A DNA stretch of 64,000 bases from Casuarius casuarius. Taxonomy: Eukaryota; Chordata; Aves; Casuariiformes; Casuariidae. A program made the position numbers and the translations under genes. Below the pieces are notes generated by a model, which was not told the DNA's origin, made no database searches, and saw only the letters and a list, made by a program, of their open reading frames with translations. Positions 12,851 to 25,730 of the stretch are shown here, piece by piece. Where the stretch lies: the NCBI GenBank assembly GCA_003342895.1, contig PTFA01000028.1, positions 6,827,069 to 6,891,068 of the forward strand. Reading direction: 5' to 3'. The stretch's first letter is position 1. Each line of letters starts with the position of its first letter.

Positions 12851-12990
12851 TACTATTTTCTTTTCCTATTTCCATTTTAAAAAAGTAGTCACCTTGTCTT
12901 TCTTCTTTGTTTACACTTTCAAACTTTCACCTAATCATTCATATCTGCGTGCCCTCATATTTCATTTTTTCTGTTTCTTTTTTTCCAAAG

Positions 12991-13095
12991 AAGGGACAGA
13001 CAACTGAATCACAATTTAAATATCATTATTACCTTTCAAATGAGGATGGCACAAATGACTTCGAGGCAATAGCTAAAGCTTGTGGAATTTCAAGG
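12991..13095 (+). other. Exon-like segment on plus strand, unidentified
   Basis: A T-rich tract ending CCAAAG precedes a 105-base open stretch that ends CAAGG/GTAAGA. The stretch is exactly 35 codons in the open frame, beginning K-G-Q-T-T-E-S-Q and ending A-I-A-K-A-C-G-I-S-R, so it would be a phase 0-0 exon antisense to MAST4. I do not recognise the peptide. It could be an antisense RNA exon, a decayed element or chance. It lies 140 bases beyond the CR1 remnant. Confidence 0.2.
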
Positions 13096-16000
13096 GTAAG
13101 AGGCAAAACCCATGTGGCCCACCACAGGTTTCAGCTGCAAGGCTCTTTGTATATATTCACGTATTTACACAAGTTTCATTCAAAACACTGAAGTACAGAA
13201 AAATATCCCATATGTTTACCTCCCAGCATACTAAGCAAAGAATACTGAAGCGTAATTGGTATTGTTCTGACAATCATTTTAGCATACCTAACTACACATA
13301 ACTGACTAATGTAGCTGTATCATTTAAGAGCATCATCTCTCATTTAGCTGAGAGGTCTGCAACGGCAAGAAAAATTCTGCAAGCTCGTTACTCAGATGAC
13401 AACACCTCAATAAGGTCATACCACCAAATAACATACCACTGACAGGCACAGATGCAAAAGGTCTACAGCCTAACTAACCACCTCAAGTATTACAAAAGCA
13501 TCCATTTGTGGATATGGATAACTTACAGAAAGAATTATAACCATGCAGAACAAAGAGGTCTCCTGCAAGAAATAACTTTTCAACTAACAACAAATACAGT
13601 ACGATTACTACTGGGTTCTGGGAGAAACAAAAGGTTGTTACAGCTACCTAAATAATTCTGGAAGGCATGAGAATGAAACAAAGAGAAGACTGCCTTCCAG
13701 TGGAAGACGAAATTAATCCCAAGTAGAAAAGTACAACCTACTTTTTATTGAAAATATATTTGCTATCAATTCTAAAAATCGCATTTTCCTAAGCTTATGC
13801 TGCAATTTATAGTGCACATCAGAAGATACTGAAAGGCACGGATTTGCAACTAACACATTACCTGAACACATTACACATTAACTGAATTTTCTCCCAGTCT
13901 ATGAACCTTTTTAGATGTTACCAGAGGTGCATCTGTGTTTGATAGAGCATAAAGCCTGCTATTTGTGTCTGGAGATTTCAACTACTTTTCAGCTAATTAT
14001 CATCATATTAATCATCAAAAACACAACAGACAAATGATATTGTAGTATTGAGAAAACTGTGCTCTAGAAGTAAAAAAAAAAAGAAAAAAGAAAAAAATCG
14101 AGAACTGTGTAAACTGTTTATACGTTCTATGGCACATTTTAACAATGCTATCCTGATATACATATGAAATACAGCAAATTGCTTCACAGACGACTTCACA
14201 TATTAGAAAAAGACACACTTTGTACATTTACCACAAAATAGAGCAGATATATACAAAAGGAAACTTCATTTTTTTCTTGTCAGGAAAAGCAAAATTATTT
14301 TTAAGAAAACCAATAAACAAATAGCCACAACTTTCTGAGAAAGCTTTCTTCTCCATAAATGCAGCATCTGATCTGACTAAATGTGAAGAACGTGTAAGTA
14401 TTAATTTAGGTACATATTTATAAGTACGTTTCTTTAAAGCTGAGAAGAAATATGGTAACAGATAACTTTCAGGACAATTATACAAACTTAGGCAGTTTAT
14501 TTCTTCCTTCAGCTGTTATTTGCTACACTGATCGTATTGCTCCATTTAGTTCTGTCAGTCAATATTCTGTATTCTAAGAGAATTTAGAAATTACTGTGAT
14601 TACTGGAATCACCTAATTAAAAGATAAAACCTGAGCATGTGAAAATATATATGAATATGCAATTAAAGTTTCACAATGCAGATTTAATTTAAATTTATGT
14701 ATACGCATATCCCATGTGTGGCTGCCACTTTCATATTACACATGGTGGCAGTATATGATAAACTGTATTTATTATGCACCATGAAACAACTCACTTGCAT
14801 GCTGCCCTCTAAATCCATCTCTGTCAGGGCTATTTCCAATACCCTAAATGTCTCCACAGCATCAACTCACCATCACTGAATTTTTCAAATAATTATTTTC
14901 CTCTCAAGTGTGAAAAAAATAAAGCTCAGAATAGATAACAAGCCATCCAGTAATTGCCTTACATTTTGATAACTTGCAATACAGCACAATAGAAACTGCT
15001 TTTCCCTAGCACTGGTAAAAAGGAAACTTTCTATTGTATTCTTAACCACTGTTAAAGCTACTCAAGTGTTAGTAGAAAAATTATAATAATATAAGTGCCA
15101 TATTTTCAGAAGTCCAGACAAATGGGCACAGTATAACCAAGATACTTGGTTTTACAAGTAGAGGAATGGAAAAATATGCAAGTGTTTAAAACTAGCTAAT
15201 TCCTATACAACCCTTCTTGAGGCATATTAGAGATGGGAGAATTAACTAAAATGTACAAGAGTGTACTCTGCTGGATTTTGTGGTTCTATTGCTATTGAAA
15301 GAAAGTAAATGCTGGTTTTGCATGTGTAAAGAGGGCAAACAGAAGTGGTGCAAGTTAACTTGCCCATCATATGTATATGCATGTGTGCACACACAACCTC
15401 CCATGCATCAAAGCAGGCCTAATCTATGTAGCACAGTTAAAGATTTTTGTCCTGGCCTTTTCTACACATTGTCTCCATCCCATCACTCCACAGTTACTAT
15501 TTTCTCTTCCTAATCAATCAAGTTCAAACTTTAAGAACTAGTTTCCAATTTCTATAGGTAATTCACCAGAGCAATTGCAGCAGCATACGATGCTGGATAA
15601 GGGCACACTAATGTAAAAAGGAGATGCAGGAGATGGCTTAATTTTTTTTTGGTTGTTCATTTTTTAACTGAGGTATGGCACTGCAGAAAGAATAATCACA
15701 TTTCTCTCCTACATCTGTCTCCACCATCCTGTGCCCTCCTAAAATGCTGACAGCATTGACAAAAGAGACCAAATCTGAGGAAAGAAATTAATTTTCCTTG
15801 TACTTGGTATCTCACCTACTCCTGGGCACTAACGATCTTCCTGCACCACCAAAACATCCAAACAGTTACCAGCACATACGCTTTCGCTGCTTTGTTTTTG
15901 TCAAACAGCAGCTAGCAGTTGAGTAGCTGCTGCTGGGCATTAGCACTACTGTCCAGAAGGCTCCATTGCAGCTTACATAACTAACAACTGTCCTTTCTCT

Positions 16001-18399
16001 CAGCAACACAGCATCGCTCCCTCGCTTATTCTTGTTTCATATTCTGAAGGGTTTCCTTCGTATCATACATTTTACTGAAACTTTAAATTCTAGAATGGAA
16101 ATGTTTAAGACAGTTTTTGTAACTCAGAAACGCTTTTTAATCATTTACTTTACCTACTTTTCTGTAAATTCCTTTTCAGTCTTCCCACTGCAAAAAGCTT
16201 AACTTAATCAGGCAAAGCATGAGCATGTTAAAAATGTTGCAAAGAAACGCTCTACAAGGCTAGCTATAGAATTTAAGAAAAAGAAAACTGAAATATTAGT
16301 AGGAGTATGAATTGTACTGGCATACAGCAAAAAGGCTTTTGTTTTAGAACCAAAATCCCAAGGCTGACTCAAGTTTAAATCTACCTAGAGCCTCCAAGTT
16401 CAATGAGCTTGTCTTCTTAGCCAAAGGCTTTTAATCTGATTTCAGAGTGAAACACAAACATACTGGTTTTGTAGCAGATTGTCAACACAGCTTAAATATA
16501 AAGCATAACAACGATGGGCCATTCAAGACTGTCCTTGTCTCACCACAGATGCAAAGAGACATACAAAACTAGCAGAGATTTCAGATATCCAAGCTCTCTG
16601 GTAGCTGGACGGCTCATCTCCCTCCCTCCAAGTAAAAATAAACTAAAAGCTTTCTATTCTATAGGAATATTTGGTGTTGGAATTAATGATTTAGACTGTA
16701 GCTTCAAGAAATGCATTCAGTAGCATTCGCAAGATCATACTCACCATCCAAACAACAAAAAAAAATCTTTTTGATTCTCTAGGACCTTGCACTCTAAGGA
16801 CAAACATCAGGTATAAAACAAAACTGAAAAACACAGAAACATACAGAAACCTCACCCTAAAAAAAGGTTTGTCTTGCATATGTTCTTGATCACAAAGGAG
16901 AAACATTTCATCCATGTGACCACAGAGACTTGGGAACCAGGAGAATATGAAGTCTTCTAGGAATGACACTTCAGAGCTGACTCCCTCCGAGACCCTCCAG
17001 AACCTATGACAGTATAGTTTCCTATCCACTGTGAATGAAACATGAATCAAATCCTGGCACTGTCTTTGACTATTTCCCAAAAGGGAATCCCATTTTGATT
17101 ATTTCTCCTGAAGACACACCATAGGTTTCAAAGTATTCAAACACACAAAAACTCTATATTGAAGCATTTTGAACTTACTTTTACAGATTGATTAAAGCAC
17201 AGACTATAAAGGAAGATGACATTACGTTTCCGCAAAGAAAGACAAGGTTATCTTTCTGGATGGTCATAGGAGAACTCAAGCCACTTTTAATCCCCACACC
17301 AATACAATGTTCCTATTCTGTGTAGGAGTAAGGACTCCTAAGGCAGAGATCACACTACTGTTCTACAGCATCCTGAAACAGTTTCAGTTACTAAAGGAAC
17401 ATGGTTCATGTTGAACTTCATAGCTGAAAAAGAGCCCATACAGAAATACTACACTTTTCTTTATTTCACCTAAAAATTCTGTAAAACCACTAGATCACCC
17501 AATTTTTTTAAGGCTCACATGTGCATATATCCACAGCCAACTTTCAATACTGTCATTCCACAATGTTGTGGAACAAGGGGATTTCATCAGAAGTCATAAT
17601 AGATACTGGACCTTTATCAAGAAGCATAAAAGTCAAAGTCGTGTATGGTACTGGAACCTGGAAAGTGTATACATCTTAATCTTGTATAATGTTGAAAATA
17701 ATTGTTGAAGTGAACCAAGATGAAGATGATCTTTAAAACATTTTATACAGATCAACACCTAGCCACTTCACATAAATCAAAAACCTTATGATAACGCCAC
17801 CTGCTGTTACCTACCCAAAGAGTTTTCCTTAATACAATGCTTTCAACTTCTAGCAATGTTTTAGTGGTTTGGAGGGGGAGGAGCATATGGAATCGCACTA
17901 TCCATTCCTTCGGCTTCTGCAAGCTCTAGCGCTCTGTAAAGTGCTGCTGAAATCAACTACAGGATGGAAAGTGTGAAGTTTCTTGAGAACTGGCAGCCAA
18001 ACTCATGCTGCTCCCAAGATAAGGGCGGCTGTGATCCACCCGAAGAAGAACCAGACACCCTCCTCGTTCGTGCGCACAGACTAGGTGACCAAACGGTACC
18101 TCTGTAGCTCTGCATTAGGCACAGCAAGAATTGTCCCTTATACAACCGTAGGAAGGCTTCATTTGTTTCACTGCTAACATGACAGAGTATTTTAACTAAG
18201 GTATTCTATCAGTGTAGGTATATACGCCAGTTTTATCACAGACTATCTGAATCAGGTCATGAAAATCCACCACTTGCTTTTCATGATTTTCCTAGATCTA
18301 CTATACCCATAGAACCTATACAATAATATCACATCAAACTTGCAATTACTTAAGGGAAAAAAAGAAAGCAATTCTCCCATTTTGGAGTGCTAGCAACTC

Positions 18400-18690
18400 A
18401 AGGTGCCCTGTTTAAAATTCTTAATTCATTCATTGATAATTAATCTATCTTAATATCATCATTAACATACATTACATTCCAGGGAGGCTAATTCATTTTA
18501 ATAGAATCAAATAACATCCATAATTATGTCATTAACTACTAATAAGGCATAATAATTCATATGCAAGTCTAGACACACTAAACAATTCACATTTTAATAT
18601 TTGAAGTATCAAAGTATTTCATCTAGATATTTTTACTGCTATAAATGTTTGCATATAATAGCAGAATGAAGTATATTTTCCCCAAGTCAT
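18400..18690. promoter_or_regulatory. Candidate intronic enhancer, homeodomain-motif rich
   Basis: This intronic stretch is unusually rich in ATTA/TAAT cores, with an octamer-like ATGCAAGT at 18,561-18,568 and no simple repeat. That composition is common in conserved non-coding enhancers of developmental loci. Conservation cannot be seen from one sequence, so the call is an inference. Confidence 0.25.
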
Positions 18691-20328
18691 TTGATAAATT
18701 TTACATGTATGCTCCTTGTTGCTGTAATTCTGGTATTCTTGATATCAGACAGTGACAATATCATTGTCACTTCCTANAAGAATCAGAAGTAAACATCTCT
18801 TCCTAAGTCACCTGTATACTACTCACCTGACAAAGTTATACATTTGCTTTTAGTACACAGAGTACAAACTACATAGTAATGCATTCAGCATATTCAAGAC
18901 ATTTTAGATACCTCATTAGTACAGTTTTCTCATGTTCATCTTGGATCATGAGATTTAATACTTTAGAAATTATTATACACAACATGAACTTTCATTACTA
19001 AATCAAATTTTTTCTCCAGCATCAAATACATCAACCAGAAACCTGTCAGGCATTTCCATAAATTACTGTATAATTCATTGGGAAATTCTTTTCAATATGC
19101 AAATTGTTAATAACATACTCAATACATATTTAAAAGCCAACAAAAATTTTTTTAATTGGATCAGCAAAGAGAATTTGTATTTTCTTTCTTAAGCTAGGAA
19201 AATCCTCTGCAAGTGCAGTAGCACATTGAACAGATGTGACATATCTCCAGTTCTCCTTTCTCCTGCCATTAAAATCTCTGNCATACCATTTTTGCACCTC
19301 TGTATATTTACCTACAGCCCCTTTTAAGGACTTGGCGCACTTATTCCATACTTTTTCTCTGTGCCACTGACAGCTCCCTTTCAGGGCTCAACATGATAAC
19401 CAATACCCCCCGGAAAAGAAAAATAGAGATGCTTTGCCAAATTCTTTGAAGGCACAGCTTCCTACAAGCCCCTAGCTAGAGCACTCAAAAGGCACTGTTG
19501 GCTTGACCACAAAATTGCAATCTCTTAGCAGTAACCTCTTCCCCCTCTCAGTATGACAGTCCCAACCGCGCACACACCTTTTGCATTTCAGAAGCAGAGA
19601 CTTGCAGTCAGCACATGCAGAGTGGATTGGTAGGGCGCTGCTGGATTTGCGTTCCCCTTTGCCATCACCGAGCGTAGCNAGCATAGCCATTACGCTACAC
19701 AGAAACACGCTCGGACAAACCAGGTTGCTTTGCTGTATATCCAAGAGAGCACTCCAGATATTCAGTCCAGCAGTGCACTAAGAGATGCCAGTGCTCTTCT
19801 GAGCCACAGTACACGACTCAGAATACACAGCATGAACAGGGAGAAAGTCAAGATTCCTTAGTTAGCAAAACTCTAATACCCTTCTCGAGCTGATAAATTT
19901 AGGTAAGTGGCAAGCCGTTTGAACAAGAAGAGCCTACACTCCTATTGCTCAAATACACAGGTCATTGTAGGAGTGCAATGTCAATTTGTTATGAAAGAAT
20001 GCAATCGACTGTGGTTCTTTCTTAGAAAAAGAAAATACTGTTGGTTTGCTGATTATATATTGCATCTTAAGATTCTTGAAAACTATCTGCTTCCTCATAC
20101 TGAAGCACATACACATTGCCAGCAGTCTCAATTATACGTACAAGAGTCAGCATGAGAATAGGATGCACAGATCATGAATAGACAGTATGTACACACTGGG
20201 CTTTCATGCCACCTGCCGGACGAAATACCACTTGCACCAAATCCATTTCTGGTTTAGCCATTCAGCAAGCTTAGAAAGGTAATAAATCAATCATGAAAAC
20301 ATTAGAAGAAAAATAATTGTTGCAGCAG

Positions 20329-20332
<4 letters not shown>

Positions 20333-20360
<28 letters not shown>
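20333..20360. repeat. Poly(T) tract, 28 bases
   Basis: An uninterrupted T run in intron sequence. No retroelement body is visible upstream of it on the minus strand. Confidence 0.95.
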
Positions 20361-20361
<1 letters not shown>

Positions 20362-23300
20362 TTAAGAACTAACTGGTAATAGTAAACGAGCTCCCCCTTC
20401 AATGACAGAACATACAGGAGAGCATTGGTTACAACAGACATTTCAACTGTAATGGTTTTGCCTTTTGCATTAAATATTCTGCATCTCATTGCAGTAAAAT
20501 ACATAGATGAGTCACCAAACCAATCATGCAACAGTTCCACCAGAATAGCAAGCCCTTATTCAATGATACAGTGTTGCCCCTACTCTTCCAAACCATAATT
20601 ATACAATAGCGTAAAATGAAAAATTTACTTCTGAAAGCACGGGTATTATGAGTATAGTTTGATTTCTCTTGTGGGTCTTTTTTCAAGAAGAACTGAAAAG
20701 TTACATCCATACAAAAGTATTATTCCTTTAAAAAATTCTGAAGTAGTCTCAACATTCCCCCAAGGAATGCCAAACAACAAACATACAGGAGTTCTCTTAT
20801 TTAATATCTGAGACTTTGCTGTTCTACATATCTACCTATATTCCAATTTTCAGAGAACAAATAAAAAGAAGCTTCTGAGCTGGTTTTATTATCTGGCATT
20901 TTCTAACGATCAACTCAACAGAATGATTTTAGATTATGTATACTGAAAAGGAAGCAAAGTCTTCAAAAAAATTCTCATGACAAAACAATAACAATAGCAA
21001 TTACATTCTGAATAATCCCTCCTAGATATTTGTAAGTTTGGTTCTTATGTGAGAACAATAAGAATAGGCAAGCAGTCTTTCGAGTACAATTATTAAATGT
21101 GGGAATGGTTTAAGTTGCTGTTTTATTTTTAAATCACTCTGAACAATGATGCATCTAGTCTCTTCATTAATCTTTGATGCTAGATTTTGCTTTTTAGAGG
21201 CATATAATCTTATGACTTGCAATAATGAAATATTCCAAAGTTTTTATTTTCTCAGTGAGGTAACAGAAGTAATGAACTTCCCCATAAAGATGTGTAATTC
21301 CTCTTGATGAGTTTTGCCTGTTCCTTCTGCTCCAAGAATCAACATTTCCCACTGTTTGGTCATTCCTCCTCACAAGAGCGAGCCTCCTTCGTTAGAAAGC
21401 AGCAGTTGAGCTTTTAACATTCTAATTAATGCCAGAACTTGGCTGTTCATGGAATAAAGATCCATTACAAACCAGACAAACTAGGGAAGTTTTGAATAAA
21501 AGGGAATGTTTTCCTACTGATCACTGGTTTTACTTTGTCCCGTACTTGATACCTACGAGCACGTTTAACAAGCATACGAAGAAGCATTTATTCACAGTCA
21601 CAGGCTTCTGGAAGAGCATCATCATGCTAGGGAAGTTTGTTCAGGATATGCTCCTACTGGCCACATTACAATGAATTATACTCAAATCCAACTATCCTTT
21701 AGTTGTAGCTTAGTTGTCTTAGTTAACTTCAGCTGGTTCTATTTCTCCCCTGTTTACAGTAGCGAATCTCATAATTCACGCCTGTTTCTTACTACCAAGC
21801 CTTCACTCCTTTTTGAATGTATACTCTAATACAGAAAATTAGGACTCCATGATCAGCAAAATGTAGGTTACTATCAAATTATTCTATCCATTACAAAGTC
21901 CATGATCATTTCCAAATGTAACTGACCATGTACTAAACTGAGGATCTTCCACTGCACCATGTAATTACAGATATTCAGCAATGATCAAGAGGTTAAATGT
22001 ATTCATGAGAGAGTAGCAGTTAACCAATCCCCTGCTGATTATTACATTTTTTACTCAAGTGACACTAGGTCAACTTGAGCACTTATCTAGATTTCTTAAT
22101 CTCTACAACGTGATGAAAGAAAATTTGTAATAGATGTAATGATCTTGCTGTACTATTGCTAATACTAAAAATATGATGGAACTGGATATAGATATGTACA
22201 CCAACATAGGGCATATTTTGATAAAAGAAAGAAAAGCAAGTGGAGCATGTTCTAGCATTACTGAGATGAACACTTAACAGAGTTGATTCTCAAATCATCN
22301 GTCTGCTGTGGCAGCATACTGAACACTGGAACAAACATGGTGACTTCCTCTGTCCAGGGAAGTCACAAAATAACTTAGCTGTGATACCAGCCTGAGGGAG
22401 GGCCTGCAGGAAAATCAACACGTAATGTAACATTAAAAAAAGAAAAGTCCATATCCCCATCTGTTTCTGCAGGACAGTAGCACAATCTACAAGAAGTCTG
22501 ATTCCACATGAAAGTACGAGAAAGTTTAACTGCAACCCTGATATACAAATACCCAGCAGCATGTGTCAGTCAGTCTGTGACAGTCAGCCCACTTAAAATT
22601 TTAAGCCAACAAAACTGCATCTGTTTTTAAGCCTAGAAGCGTAAGAGACAAGAGGCAGCAGCACGTTACCTACTCATCATCCAGCACAGAAGCAGGCTCT
22701 GCAGTATGCCCTCAAACTGAAAACTGGCTGCAGAAGGATCCTAGGTATACACTTTTGCTTGTTTGAAACTAAGAACAACTAAAGAGGAGGGACTTCCCTT
22801 CCTGCCAGCGAGTTTGGATAAGCTACGTTCCCCCGCTGCCTCCAAGTCAGCTGGGCCATTCAACTCTCTCCAAGTCTCTCTTCTTTGAGAGCTATGGCCG
22901 TCATCAGAACCACAGGAAAACCTGAGCTTGAGGGATACCAGTTATTCCCGTGCTGTCTGCTCCCATCCTCTGCTACAAAACAATCACTTTTTAAGTACCA
23001 TAGGCATGAAAACGTGTTGACAGAAAGACTCTAGGGGGAAAACAAAAATCTTGCTTTGGCAATTTAAAAGTTACCACACCTCGTTATCCCTCCTGAAGAT
23101 ACTTTAACTTAAAAATAAAAGTACTTGGAGAGTGGGAATCAGACCACCAGCAACAGATCTGTACATCAACACACACTCCTGAAGCAAAGAACTACCTCCT
23201 TGCACCTCACTATTAAATATTTTCTCACTAAATTTTGAAATCTACGGGTGAATTGCAATGTTTGAGCTATCATGTTAGCTGGCTAGACATTGAAAACAAA

Positions 23301-23492
23301 GTAGTCCATTTTCTTTTACTTTTTATGATAGAGACCAGCAGAAAGCATTATAGCTCAATTTAGCTAAATCCATTCCAGGTCTAGTCATTTTTCCAGTCTG
23401 TTTTCTTCCCTTCCCACAGCCTTTTTATCATTTTCACACACACCCCTTCTCCTCTTCTTCACCCACATAAAACCGTTATAGGTTTGGAGAAG

Positions 23493-23615
23493 TTTTTGAT
23501 GTCAAGCCAGAAAGGACCCGAGTGTGAGCTTTACTCCCTGTTCATCACGGATTCTAACATTTTACCCAAATATCTTTTAAACATAGCTCAACAAGTTGAG
23601 GAAGCATGTATTCCC
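23493..23615 (-). mobile_element. Possible old CR1 remnant
   Basis: The plus strand has AAGCCAGAAAGGACC, a gap, CTCCCTGTTCATCACGG and then TTTACCCAAATATCTTTT. The order resembles the same ancient CR1 tail as at 12,570-12,850 ('GGCCAGAAGGGACC' ... 'CTCCTGTATAACACAGGCC' ... 'CCAAATAATT'). Divergence is high, so alignment to a CR1 library is needed to be sure. Confidence 0.35.
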
Positions 23616-24454
23616 AGAAATGCACCCAAGCTCCAGCAAATGCTATAAATGATCACACAGTTTCCTCTGGTTGTATAGTTCATTGCACAACTGGCTGTGT
23701 CGGCCAGGGAAGACAGTTTTAACAGCCCTAGATTTTTCATAGTCCTGGTGAGCTTTCTTCACTGTTTGGGGGAATTCTCTCGTGCGGGAAGGAGGTCCTT
23801 ATGTGAGAAGCCCAGAAGACAGAAGCGTGGTATTCACGTGCAAAGCAGCAATGCATTGCTAGCTCCTGTACACATCTGATCTCCTCTAGTGCATTTGTGC
23901 AGTTCTAAGAGGATACAGAGGAGGATTATACCCACACTCAGCTAATAAACTGTGCAAGCTACTGGGAGTAACTTCTCCTTTCAGGTCTAGAATATGCTCG
24001 ATTACGGTCTGTCAGCTGGAGGCTAACCCAAGCTGACGGGAGGAGACCCACTTCAACACCAGGTGGTATGTTTGGAAGGTATGTTGTACGTGCCTGCAAC
24101 GCTTTTTAAACTAGGTCAATCTTGTTATGGAAGTTAATTATTTTACTTGTTTTTCCTACCATTCTTTAATAACTGATATTATGCAGCACAAGACATGTTC
24201 TTTGACAGACTTAAACTATCTATGGAAGAGTTAACCCTGACCATCACAACTTTTGGATTTCATCCACCAAAAATGAATGGTAAAAGTACCAGGAGGAACA
24301 AAGCCAGTATTTTTAATCAGAGAATTTAGGAAAAAGAATTGACATCTCTCCAACTTTACATAGAAAACAAAATGTTTTGAACTGTACCATGCAGTTGAAT
24401 CCACAAATGTCTTTTAAACCCAAATGTAAAGTGAGTATTTTAAATATCAATACT

Positions 24455-24517
24455 GTTTTTGTTTTTGGGGGGGTTGGGGTTTTTTTTGGGGGGGGGGTTT
24501 TTTGGTTTTTTGGTTTT
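24455..24517 (+). repeat. T/G tract with long G runs, quadruplex-prone
   Basis: G7 (24,467-24,473), G4 (24,476-24,479) and G10 (24,488-24,497) are separated by T runs, followed by GG pairs in poly(T). Because the G10 run can contribute two G-triplets, four are available for a G-quadruplex. The glycine/phenylalanine-rich ORF across it is an artefact. Confidence 0.85.
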
Positions 24518-25374
24518 TAAATGGAGCATAGTACCCAATCATCAACTTTTATCAGTTTCTCAACAAAATATTATAATTTCACGTATTTGGACCAGGTCTT
24601 CTCCAGTCTTTCATGGTGTACAAACACTGAGTATAAGTGCTTATAAAGATGAATGTTCATTTTCCTCTCTCTCCTAACTAAATTAGAACTAACTACTAAA
24701 TTAGAACTGCAATTAAGAATTTGTTAGAAGGCTAATACAGGCAAAGAAATACGAATGCAAATCCATATTCATGGATAAGGAGTTAGTGAAATGAAATACA
24801 CAAGGGAGAATGACTCTAGTTTTAAAAGCTAAAAGCAACTGAAGCAGAAAAAAAGCTACCATTACTTGGCAATTTTAGTATTTCACAGGAATAAATATTT
24901 TCCATTTAAAAAAAAAAAAACACATTCTCAGTGATTAGTCTCAGATCCTGAGCTGGTTTTAAGTCAAACAAGAACAACGTATTCAGACCTACACAACAGC
25001 TTAGTGTTCGAATAACCTCATCAGTTCACATTCAGTATTACTGAAATATAGTTAACTATTTTGAGGAGATTTCAGATAAGAGACAGACACAAGATTAGCT
25101 ACTTAAAAGATTTCCGTTATATCTTCATCAGGTTTCTTAGAAGTGCTATTCTTGTAAATGCTCATTAACTTGCAAGGTATTAAATAGCTGCTCACATATA
25201 CAGAATCTCAGCCACTGAAGATCTGGATTCCTGCACAGAAAGAGCTAAAATTTAGAACAACCTAAGCTTCAGAGGCAGACTCCTCTCACTCTCTAATAAT
25301 TGTATTAAAAAAGTCAGCTACTCCTGATATTCATAAAACCAAATATGCAAACAATTAAAAAAAAACCCTACAAT

Positions 25375-25730
25375 TTTAAAATGAAACCTTTAGATATAGG
25401 CCTTATTTTTTAATTATGTGGTTTACCCAAGCACAATTGATGCTGTCATTCACTTATCTAACCAATTAGTGTTTCTAAAGAATGTATTTTATTTGTTTGC
25501 AATCATCTGTTATCTAAGCCATAATTTTGCTGCTTCTCAGGCAACAAATGGCTGTCTTGCATCTGGGGAATAAAACACACAAAAGGGTGTTGGTGTGCTG
25601 TTTGAATACATGCAATTACTGGTAGTTACATTCTAATTAGCATAATTAGTTTTGAAACAGTCCTCATAATAACTGTCAACATTATGTCAATTTAGCTGAA
25701 GTTAATGGCATATTTAACAAAGACACACTC
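25375..25730. promoter_or_regulatory. Candidate intronic enhancer with paired TAATTAG sites
   Basis: The stretch contains two TAATTAG homeodomain sites nine bases apart (25,634-25,640 and 25,643-25,649), many other ATTA cores, a CCAATTAG, a CATCTGTTATCT E-box/GATA pair and TGTCAA sites. It has a complex, non-repetitive composition unlike the flanking DNA. This is typical of conserved non-coding elements, but conservation is not shown here. Confidence 0.3.

Noticed and set aside
16691..17080. 129-codon minus-strand ORF with hydrophobic stretches
   Set aside because: It lies in AT-rich intron with no Kozak context, splice support or known motif. Its F/V/L-rich make-up is typical of chance minus-strand ORFs.
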